Shown here piece by piece: positions 9,301 through 16,509 of a stretch of 20,638 nt of DNA. Under the pieces are notes generated by a model that saw only the letters and a list, made by a program, of their open reading frames with translations, searched no databases and was not told where the DNA came from. The stretch's first letter is position 1, and the number at the start of each line of letters is the position of its first letter. The stretch is from Chromera velia (taxonomy: Eukaryota > Sar > Chromeraceae), in NCBI GenBank assembly GCA_018398765.1, contig JAHBMJ010002277.1:1-20638 (forward strand), given 5' to 3'. A program made the position numbers and the translations under genes.

Positions 9301-10988
9301 GAAGGATACGAATGGGACGCATACACACAGAGCAGCTGACTGATCAAACATTTGTTTCCTTCTGCGTTGTGATGCGTTTCTATTTTGATTTCTCGACTGA
9401 CTGTGACTGACTGTGACTGACTGTGACTGACTGTGACTGACTGTGACTGACTGTGACTGACTGTGACCGACTGTGACCTACTGTGACCGACTGTGACCGA
9501 CTGTGACCGACTGTGGCTGACTGTGGCTGACTGTGGCTGACTGTGACTGACTGTGACTGACTGTGACTGACTGTGACTGACTGTGACTGACTGTGACTGA
9601 CTGTGACTGACTGTGACTGACTGTGACTGACTGACTGACTGACTGACTGACTGACTGACCTCCGACAGTTCCAGCTGAGGGTCGAGTCTCTTCAGATGTC
9701 TGAGAAAGAAGAAGAGAACTCTCTCGACTGAGAGACCCGACACCAGTCGGACCTCTGTGGTGTGGGGGGCACTTTCCTTGTCCTTCTCGTTCTCCCTCTT
9801 TTCTGCATCTTCCTTCGTCTCTCTGTCGTCTTTGAGTGCACTTCTCTGCAAACACAGGCGGGAGGGAAACTTCAGTTTCATGAACGCAAACACTCACTCA
9901 CACACACTAGGAGAAAAAATAGCGACAAAAGCCTGAAGGGAGCAAACCAATACAATGCCGATCAGAGAGAAGGAGAAGCCGAACAAATCGGTGTCGAATG
10001 TTGAAACCTTCCGCCTTCAAAGAGGTCCCGGAAAGATCATCACTACCAGACGACGTAACGTAACGTACCATGGCTTGACGTGAACCCCCCCCTGCGACCC
10101 TATGGGGCCACAAATCCTCTGCCATTCTCACAGCCTCCTCCAGGTCTTCCTCCAGCGTCCTCGCCCATCTGCAAGCAACAGCACGATCGAACAAGGACCA
10201 AATGACATGAAGGAATGAAATGAGAGATCGATGGAGAAGCATTCTCTCCCACCGGTCCGAGCTCTCTTCCCCTTCTAGAAGTTACCAAGCAGAAAGAGAA
10301 AGAGGGAGAGACAGAGACAGAGGGGAATGCGTCAAAATTAGAGAAAGGCACGAAAGGAGGAAAAGGGGTAAAAAAGACGCCCTGGCGGGCTGTGGGGCTC
10401 AAAACGAAATCTCCACGGACACGTTACAAGCCGGCTGCCTTGCGCTTATCACTGAATCAAAGACCGGCCAGTTTCGTAGTTCGTTAACAAGCCAATCGCA
10501 GACCCCCGATCAGAGGCACGAAAAACAAGAAAGAGGCTCGACCAACGGACCGATGAACGAAAGGCGAATTCATGCACAGAGCGAGAGGAAGAGAACCTCC
10601 CCGATCCTCCAACAACAGCTGCGGACAAACAGAAACAAAAAAAAAGAAAAGAAATCCCTCGGCCATTCTCTTCAGAAAGAAATTCAAATTTTGATCCGCC
10701 CAGACGAAGGACGGAACTTCACAGTCGACTTGTGAGTGATTCGGAGGGAAGAAAGTCAAAGCCTCTTGATTCACTTCATTTTGATCGGAGAAACAAAGTA
10801 ATGAAGATTGACTAGAGTTCCAGATGCTGTCTTGTATTTCCTTCCCCACAATCACAAAGCAACAGCTCAATAAAAGGGAACCCCTTAGATCTTGGCGAAG
10901 ACAAAGACTCCCTCGGTGGTGAAATTCATTTTTGAACTCCGAGGTCAGATCCACACACGGTCAAACAGAGGACGACCCGGAAGGGGGA

Positions 10989-11039
<51 letters not shown>

Positions 11040-12630
11040 ATCAGACCCACCCGAGCCCTCTCCTCTGTTCTTCGAATGAAGTCTAGGGCAGCAGCTGCAA
11101 GGGAGGTCCCTCCAAGACTCAAAGAACGGATCTCGGCACTCTCCCTCTTCACCTCCGCCTGCCCTGCGCGTCTACAGGCGCTCCTCAAAAGAATGCGCAC
11201 TCGCTTCGCCCAACACTGCCTTGCAACTGCCCCCGCTGCCTTCTCAACTTCCTCCAAACAGCTCAAAGGAAAGGAACACCGTGATACCCCAGCCTGTCCT
11301 CCTTGCGGCCCTCCTGATGAATTCCCAAATGCTCTCTGCACCATAGTAGAGAACAAACACGGACAGTCTCTGTCGCTTGGTCAGTCTTTCAGGAATCACG
11401 CAACTTTCTGTCTCACTGCTTGCTAAAAACAGCACGAAAAGGATAAAAGAAAGAGCTGAAGGACGAGACTCCTGAAACTCCGCAGAGAAGGAAAACCCGG
11501 ACGGACTCCGCACAGCCCACAAAAGGAGGTCAGAGCCCTGACCTGGATTGCCAGCGCAAAGACTTCAGCAAGCTGAGGCGCCACGGGTCTGATTGACGTC
11601 TGTGTCGGCTTCTTGCCCAGACCATCGAGGCCTCTTGAGACGGCAGCAGTAGTTTCAGCTTCATGTCCCCCCCCGCCCTCCTCGAGAAGGACCAACTTGG
11701 GAAACTGCAGGCAGGCAGGAAGGAGAGTGGAGAGAGACCATTGACGCACGCAGTGAAACAGAAAAAGAACGAGATTTTTTTCGCCTGTGGCCCCTCAGCT
11801 GTGTGGACTCTTTCACATGCCAAAAGGCGCACATCACGAAAACAAAAACCGCACAGAGACAAACCTCTCAGGGGGGGGGGAGGAAGAAACAAAAGAGGGA
11901 GGGAGGGGGGGAGGGATGCAGAAAGTCGAAAAAGGAGGGGGAAAACAGACAAGGAAGAAGTAAACCGGGAAGGAGGCATATCATGCCTTCTTTTGTATCG
12001 AGAGACGCAGCAAGAGCAGAGCGGAGAGAAGACAAGAGAGCACCTCCGCTTCACAGCACACTGACCGTGCTTTGCCGCCTCTCTCTTCCTTCAGCCAGCT
12101 TGGAGGCCGAAGAGGGAAAGAAGGGAGTCAGCAACTGACGAAGGAGCAACCCCCCACCCTTCCCATGCGACCCCCACCCCCTCTGTCTCCTCTCCCTCTC
12201 CACTGCCCACGCCTCTACTCCCGACACAACAACAAAGGAGCCGGAATCCCCACTTCCCTCTCCGTCTTCCCTTCCAACCCAAGGAGGCTGGGTTCCCACC
12301 CCCTTCCCGTCTCTTCTGCTTCTTCCGGTCTCAGAGAACCACTGAGGGGGTTGCCCAAAGGCAGCAGGAGAAGAGAAGAGCCCACCGACATGCACAAATC
12401 CGATGGGCACGTCTCTGTCTCCTCCCAAACGCAACTGGCGAAGGAGAGAGGAACGGGAAGACCGAGACGACTGCAAGCAAGAGACAGACACCCAAGTTTC
12501 CACTCAACAAAGAAGACGCCTTGAGGGAGAGACACGAAAGGAAAAAACGCGGAAAACCTACGTCTGGCAAACACAGAGACGCACGCACATACATACATAC
12601 ATACACACGCACCCGCGAGAAGAGAGAGCC

Positions 12631-12667
<37 letters not shown>

Positions 12668-14820
12668 GGAGACAGAGAGAAAAGGACAGAGACTGGACCG
12701 GGGAGAGAAATGCAGATTCGACCATTATTTTGCATGCCTGTTACGGCCTGTCTGCCTCCCCATATATCTCCGACCTCAAAATTCAAGCCAGAAGGCAGCC
12801 AGATGACATGAAGAGAAGGGCCTCCCTTGCGTCTCTCCTCCCAAGACAGAGGAGAAGGCCCTTCATCGATGTCGATCGTCACAGGAGGCACCCTCAGATC
12901 ATGCCCAAACCCCTCCTGCCCGAATCTCGTCTCAGTCACCGCATCGAACCACCGAGGCACTTCCGAGGCTTCCAGTAGCTGTCCGTTCACGCGCACGGAC
13001 AGCTGCTCTCTCTCTCGGTCTCTCCCGAAAACTTCCCCTCCTCCCCCCATTACACGATCACCCCTGAAGATTCTCACCACCAGAGGTACATTGAAGACCC
13101 CATCCGAGTCCTCCCCCCCTGCCCCCCTTTCCTCAGAGTCACAACCGGGAGGCAGATAGAGTCCAGCCGCAGCAGCGAAGAGAATCTTCTTCACAGGTGT
13201 GTCATCCCCCCAGAAAACGAGACGCAGGGGTACAGGCAGGTGCATGGAGGCAAGTGCAGTAAGTGACAGAGGGGACAGCGATAGTGCTGGCCCCATTGCA
13301 CCAGGCCTGGAACTTCCACTGTACCCTCCTCTGTTCATCCGCAGAACTTCCCCCTTTGCTCCCAAACTGTCAACAAACGAAGTCACCCACTCAGAGGCAA
13401 ACTCGTCCTTTTCTGTATCTCCTGGCTCTCCGAATTCCTCTTCAAACTCACTCTCCTCCTCATCCCCTGACTCCTCCCTATGCCCTCCGAACAGAAGACC
13501 ATTCCCTGATCCCCTAACCCCCCCCTGGTCCTGCTGGCTCGACGTCTCACTGCTGATGTCGACTTCTGCAGGGTCGTGACGACGAAAGGGACCTGCAGGG
13601 GAGGCAAGGGGGGAGAAGGGCGAAGAGGGAACTCCGGGGCGGCGGGCGGGGGGGGCAGAGCGGGGAGTCAGGCCCCCCCCTCCGCCTCTTCCAGTCCTCC
13701 TCCCCCCTCCTCTTTGTCTGTCTGGATGGATACTCATTCTTCGACTTGTCATTGGGGACTCACCCCTTCCTTCCCCATCCCTCTCCACTTCCCTGCCTAC
13801 ACCGAAGGGGGGAGTCGGAGGGTCTCCTGGAAAGGTCCCGTTGCGGCCCAAAGGGGTCATGCCGGGGCCCCTTCCAGAGCCTGACAGGCCCCGCTCCATC
13901 TTGGGGGAAAGGGAGTGGGAAGGGCGGACGCGGGGGGCATCGTGGGTCGAGGTAAGAAGGGGGCTTCGGCGAACGCCCCCGAATAGCGGAGGTGGTGGTG
14001 CCTGTGGTCCGGCAAAGAGAAATGCGTCATTGGCTGACGCTGCTACTGCTGTCGCTGCAGCATTCAGAAGCCGTTCCCCGTGCTGCCCATTGGTCCCGCT
14101 CAAATGAGAGGGAGAGAGGGTTCCTTGGGGTCGCATTAATGCGTTGTCGTCTAAGGACTCTCTTTCCCTGTCCCCCCGCGGTGTCGGTCGGAAAGAGAAA
14201 TGTCCCGAATCGACGGAGTTTGTGGGAGGGGGATCACCTATCATTTGTTCGAGAAGACTGCGAGAGTGTCTGGTTGGTGGGGGGTCCAGGGGAAATTTGT
14301 CGGTTCGAATGGGAATGGAAGGACGAGTGAGAGTCTCTGCAGATGCAGAAGCGTCTTTCTGTGCTCCCTCCATTTCCTCTGCCCCCCTTCTACTACTGTA
14401 CCACTCACTCCCTTCATTTGATCGGGACACTGGAGCATACATCCCTGAATCGTCTGCTGCTCTTGCAGTTGAAGCCATTGTTCCGTTGCGTTCTCCTTCC
14501 ATTCTCCCACCCTCCGTTGCCCTCGTCCGTCTCTGACTGGGGGGAGAAGGAGGAGCGCTTCTGTCGGCGTCTGAGCCACCGCCCTCACTGGAGATGGACA
14601 CGGATCGAGACAAAAGACAGGACTCTAGATCAGGTACACCGGAGTGCGGCAGGGAATGAATTGCGGGGGGTCTCCCTCTCTCTTTTTCTCTTCCCTGACG
14701 CGACAGGAAAAAGGGATGAGACGGTCTTCTCGTCTCTTCGTCAGCGGAAAAATCCAGGAGGCACCACTTCTTCCCAAACCGACTTGCGGAGCTTTGAGAA
14801 GCACAAGACTCAGAGTTCAT
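3302..14820 (-). CDS. Gene B: about 18 exons, 2058-residue protein of unknown family
   Basis: Reading from ATG at 14820 to TGA at 3304-3302, exons are: 14820-12775, 12470-12066, 11704-11543, 11335-11051, 10618-10578 (least certain), 10168-10069, 9845-9660, 9225-9121, 8891-8791, 8484-8358, 8111-7917, 7587-7552, 7459-7346, 7182-7103, 6834-6735, 6061-5924, 5584-5501 and 5173-3302. Their lengths sum to 6177 nt (2059 codons), and each junction keeps frame with GT...AG. An in-frame TAA at 14874-14872 supports the first Met. Layout: disordered N-terminus, compact region (about residues 475-720), helical/coiled-coil centre (about 870-1435) and a disordered 623-residue tail. There is no signal peptide or clear membrane span. 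I do not recognise the family; a cytoskeletal or scaffold role is only a guess from architecture. One long gene is favoured over several because exon phases chain without a break. Confidence 0.65.
5501..7182 (-). CDS. Gene B exons 14-17
   Basis: Exon 14 (7182-7103, 80 nt) follows GTGCAG, begins VKGTVFMCLEGRRTRAMAGE and ends GG|GTTGGT in phase 2. Exon 15 (6834-6735, 100 nt) follows CTGCAG, completes that codon, carries SLVYSRADEAARLQTDPGG and ends GGG|GTGAGA. Exon 16 (6061-5924, 46 codons) follows GTTCAG. It contains a six-alanine run, then PDDEELKTRFRICSPEDQ, and ends CAG|GTCAGT. Exon 17 (5584-5501, 28 codons) follows GTGCAG, reads LRLEVANAVEESAMLSVCIG and ends GAG|GTCTGT. The intron between exons 15 and 16 is the longest (673 nt) and holds a compound microsatellite. 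Confidence 0.65.
5761..5914. repeat. Pyrimidine-rich simple repeats in gene B intron 16
   Basis: Plus-strand (TC)n, (CCTC)n, (GCTC)n and a clean (CT)n of about 14 units (5885-5912) lie just inside the exon 16 donor. On the transcribed strand the intron therefore starts GTCAGTGAGTGA and passes straight into (GA)n. Confidence 0.9.
6258..6352. repeat. Compound microsatellite (AC)n-(AG)n-(GGGA)n-(GACA)n in gene B intron 15
   Basis: About 16 AC units run directly into about 13 AG units, then GGGA units, more AG and four GACA units. On gene B's strand it reads TGTC, CT and GT tracts. Order and orientation match the repeats at 1-74 and 10991-11039. Confidence 0.95.
7346..7587 (-). CDS. Gene B exons 12-13: coiled coil, with one very short exon
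   Basis: Exon 13 (7459-7346, 38 codons) is convincing: CTGCAG acceptor, a coiled-coil-like run including DEKERRKETRETAELRSEAE, then KLRECLGVLLE and a GTCCGT donor. Exon 12 (7587-7552) follows CTCCAG and reads EDEVRMQKEEEL before GTGGAA. A GTCCGT only 9 nt into this exon is an alternative donor that would leave a 9-nt exon coding for EDE. If neither donor is used, the frame stops after 23 codons. Confidence 0.55.
7917..8891 (-). CDS. Gene B exons 9-11
   Basis: Exon 9 (8891-8791, 101 nt) starts after TTGCAG with a hydrophobic amphipathic helix containing VLRRVLLASADSIREEAL. It ends AGAAG|GTTGGT in phase 2. Exon 10 (8484-8358, 127 nt) starts after ATGCAG with the one nucleotide needed to finish that codon. 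It carries GFWEGLQSGISEF and MAADLEGEAEEH, and ends CAT|GTGAGT. Exon 11 (8111-7917, 65 codons) follows CTGCAG, is Ala/Pro/Arg-rich with REDQEAARLQAG, and ends GAA|GTACGT. The phase-2 match between exons 9 and 10 supports both. Confidence 0.65.
8175..8215. repeat. 18-bp perfect duplication in gene B intron 10
   Basis: CTGTCAAGAATCTTCACA occurs at 8175-8192 and 8198-8215, separated by five bases (TGCAT). It is a recent local duplication within the intron. Confidence 0.9.
8510..8538. repeat. (GAAA)n microsatellite in gene B intron 9
   Basis: About six AGAA tetranucleotides and a short A run on the plus strand. On the transcribed strand this is (TTTC)n and supplies the pyrimidine tract roughly 25 nt before the exon 10 acceptor. 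Confidence 0.9.
9121..10168 (-). CDS. Gene B exons 6-8 flanking the minisatellite intron
   Basis: Exon 6 (10168-10069, 100 nt) follows TTGCAG. It reads WARTLEEDLEEAVRMAEDLW and ends ATG|GTACGT. Exon 7 (9845-9660, 62 codons) follows TTGCAG. It opens with a charged helix (DDRETKEDAEKRENEKDKE), then VERVLFFFLRHLKRLDPQLE, and ends GAG|GTCAGT directly at the repeat. Exon 8 (9225-9121, 35 codons) follows TTGCAG and reads DAAAVLLASASGG...VAEWVRSSSLESVRE before GTCCGT. A GTCCGA inside exon 7 (at 9752) could act as an earlier donor, but reading through gives better protein and correct phase into exon 8. Confidence 0.65.
9394..9659. repeat. 10-bp minisatellite (23 units) plus (CTGA)7 in gene B intron 7
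   Basis: From 9401 to 9630 there are 23 exact-length units of CTGTGACTGA on the plus strand, with no length change. Variants are clustered: six standard units, one CTGTGACCGA, one CTGTGACCTA, three CTGTGACCGA, three CTGTGGCTGA, then nine standard. A (CTGA)7 tract (9631-9659) joins it to the exon 7 donor. On gene B's strand the unit is TCAGTCACAG. It has no stop in any frame, so the exon 7 frame stays open through the whole array. I place it in an intron because exon 7 and exon 8 join in phase without it. Confidence 0.95.
10578..10618 (-). CDS. Gene B exon 5 (candidate, 41 nt)
   Basis: Exon 4 ends in phase 0, but the next clear exon (10168-10069) must start in phase 2, so an intervening exon is needed. 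The best candidate follows an excellent T-rich tract ending CCGCAG at 10619. It begins with three Leu and Glu-Asp-Arg-Gly, and stops at CT|GTGCAT, giving 13 codons plus 2 nt. The donor choice is uncertain: several other GTs lie within 100 nt. Confidence 0.3.
10991..11039. repeat. Compound microsatellite (AC)n-(AG)n in gene B intron 4
   Basis: About 14 AC units followed directly by about 10 AG units, located 12 nt inside the exon 4 donor. On the transcribed strand the intron reads GTGGGT, then (CT)n, then (GT)n. Confidence 0.95.
11051..12470 (-). CDS. Gene B exons 2-4
   Basis: Exon 2 (12470-12066, 135 codons) follows a TTGCAG acceptor and ends ACG|GTCAGT. It starts Ser/Arg-rich, includes DVPIGFVHVGGLFSSP, and becomes Gly/Arg-rich. 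Exon 3 (11704-11543, 54 codons) follows a long pyrimidine tract ending CTGCAG and ends CAG|GTCAGG. It begins FPKLVLLEEGGGG and ends with a helix PQLAEVFALAIQ. Exon 4 (11335-11051, 95 codons) follows GTGCAG and ends CGG|GTGGGT. It is helix-rich, with VEKAAGAVARQCWAKRVRIL and ALDFIRRTEERAR. All junctions are phase 0. The introns are 304, 361 and 207 nt. Confidence 0.7.
12587..12666. repeat. (ACAT)n and (AG)n tracts in gene B intron 1
   Basis: Four or five ACAT units (12587-12604) are followed, after 27 bases, by about 17 AG units (12632-12666). On the transcribed strand the (CT)n tract ends in CTCTAG, a potential but unused acceptor. The exon 2 acceptor lies further on at 12471. Confidence 0.9.
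12775..14820 (-). CDS. Gene B exon 1: disordered N-terminus plus compact beta-rich region
   Basis: 682 codons, ending LNFE at a GTCGGA donor (phase 0). Residues 1-440 are Ser/Pro/Arg/Gly-rich and look disordered, with several SP/TP sites. An acidic block (about 443-472) leads into a region with alternating hydrophobics. PLRLVFWGDD starts at about residue 531, followed by an alanine-rich helix, VPLVVRIFRGD, QLSVRVNGQLLEASEVPRWF, and a final strand LHVIWLPSGLNFE. This is the only part of the exon that looks folded. Without splicing, the frame runs through a (CT)n tract into the intron, which is not protein-like. Confidence 0.75.
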
Positions 14821-15582
14821 TAGAGGGGCCAAAGGTCCAACGAGGAAGGCATAGACACGTTCGATTTCTTTTTAGTAAGGAGTCCACAGCGGCCCATCAA
14901 AAGATTTTTTTGGCCTCTCGGATTGGTGAGGACCCAATTCGGTCGGTCCTCTTGACCATTACTTCTATTTCAAAGGAAATCCACAATGCAGGTGCTGAAG
15001 AATTCCCGACTGTCCAGCATCGCCCAGCCGACCAAATTCCCAATTTGTCAGACTCACTGTGGCCTCTTGCTGAGTCAGCTAGAGTTCTCTCAAGATCTCC
15101 CAAGTTCTCCTAGCAATTGCATGAAATTCAATGCGGCCGACATATGCCGACATGGCCCGACGGGCCGGCATGCAGTCGAAACTTTTGGGCATCGCGCAAT
15201 TTTTTTTTCACGCATGCAGTCTCGCACGGAGCGAAGCACTCATGCATCCATGCAAATTTAAGTGCCCCACAAGCGTTACTACTATACAGTCGTCTTCGTC
15301 TCTTCTCAGAGTCTTCTGGTGTTGCAATTCGACACCCGTTCAGAAATCCATTCACATCAGCTTTTGCTGTATGACATTGGTTGTGGTCTTCACTGTTGAA
15401 GTCCGTGTTTCTGAGTGCAACCGTTTGGTCGGAGTTGAAGTTTCGGTCGCTCTTTTATCCTCAGAGAAACCGGAGCACAAGCTCGGGTGTTGCTTTGTAC
15501 GTTTTGCCTGACCTTTGCTTGACGTTCTGTCCCTGAATCTGCTCCTCCATACTCTTGCTTGCGTGTTGAGGCGTGCAACACC
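14821..15582. promoter_or_regulatory. Divergent intergenic region between genes B and C
   Basis: About 760 bp separate the start codons of two oppositely transcribed genes, so this must hold both 5' untranslated regions and both promoters. GCATGC occurs at 15168-15173 and 15212-15217, followed by an ATGCATCCATGCAAAT stretch at 15242-15257. No TATA box or initiator can be assigned. Short frames here lack coding character; an untranslated first exon of gene C could lie within it. Confidence 0.5.
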
Positions 15583-16509
15583 ATGCCACACTGGAAGGTG
15601 GATCCGAAACTCAAATGCAAAACTTGGAGGGTCAGAGATGCACCTGACGCCAAGGCCAAGGAGGTTAGCAAGTCAATATTCGAGTTAATATCCAGCTATA
15701 TATGCGTAAAGAACTGCGCGTTTCCCCCCGCATGTTTTGTTTGGCGCTTCCCTTTGTCTCCGTTCTCTGCATAGCGACCTGAGAACCTGTCCTGTGGAAA
15801 AGAAAGGTGCGCCGGGAAAAGACAGAGCGTGAGCGTGGTGGTGCGCGGAGACGCCGTTTGCACAACCCGTTCCCGTATCACATGTTGCAGTTCTTTTTGC
15901 AGCTGTCCCCCCTTCTCCCGTCCCTGCTTGTGTGAGGTCTGCGCAGGTCGCTGTTCTAAATGCGGGGGAAGAAATCGAGGAGCTCGAAAAGAAAGGTGAC
16001 TGGGTGAAACACGCAAAAGGTCCGCCATTTTTATTGGCATGTTGACTTTCTTAGAATGTGTATAGTTATTGATGTGTGGTTTTTTTCAGACCTGAAGTGA
16101 GTCTCCATGCCTGGAAACGAGAAAAGTTTTGATTTCTCCCGTTGCTTTAGGGGACGAGGTGGACTGCATGCCACACAGTTTGTGCATATCGGAGCCGGGG
16201 CTCTTCACGCACAGATAGGCGTGCGTCAGCAGCATGGTGTGATTGCTTGCTGCGAAATGATTGGGGGAACAAAGCATAAGAGGTTTGGAGGAGAGACCAT
16301 TCTCCTCTCATAGGAAAACTTTTCCAGCAGGAAATCTGAGTTTAATCAATCGAACGGCTCAACCGCCGTTTTCAGAAGTGCAGAGCGTGCCTCCGACGCG
16401 CCTGAGAAGAGTGAGGGAGGTGTCATGGAAGGAAATTCGTTCTGCAGGCTGGTCGATGGTCAAGGCAGGGGGTGTGACGGCACTCCTCCCTGTCCAGTAT
16501 TCCTCGAAG
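15583..16509 (+). CDS. Gene C exons 1-3: SH3-like copy 1
   Basis: Exon 1 (81 nt) reads WKVDPKLKCKTWRVRDAPD and ends GAG|GTTAGC in phase 0. Exon 2 (73 nt) follows GCGCAG, carries LNAGEEIEELEKKGDWVKHA and ends in phase 1 before GTCCGC. Exon 3 (62 nt) follows CTGCAG, completes a Gly codon and reads GWSMVKAGGVTALL. The pattern W-x-V-R...P, N-A-G-(D/E), K-x-G-D-W, G-W is that of bacterial-SH3 (SH3_3) domains. The exon 3 donor (AAG|GTCCGA at 16510) is the least certain boundary. Confidence 0.7.

Noticed and set aside
9394-9659. CRISPR-like regular array
   Set aside because: The units are contiguous 10-mers with no unique spacers, and the setting is eukaryotic intron DNA.
9660-9699. Separate exon after TTTCTCAG reading TSEETRPSAGTVG
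   Set aside because: It ends in phase 1, which does not fit exon 8. Reading exon 7 through without this intron keeps phase 0.
9243-9893. Long minus-strand open frame encoding Ser-Val-Thr-His-Gln repeats through the minisatellite
   Set aside because: The repeat unit has no stop in any minus frame, so the frame is open by default. Exons 7 and 8 join in phase without it, and the sequence past the array is not protein-like. Kept only as a possible isoform.
10100-10168. Gene B ending here with a short Gly-rich terminal exon read in phase 0
   Set aside because: The phase-2 frame gives a helical peptide (WARTLEEDLEEAVRMAEDLW) and a good donor leading into exon 7, while the phase-0 frame stops after 22 codons.
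16107-16313. 68-codon frame inside gene C intron 2
   Set aside because: It has no splice sites that connect it in phase, and the flanking SH3 exons join perfectly without it.
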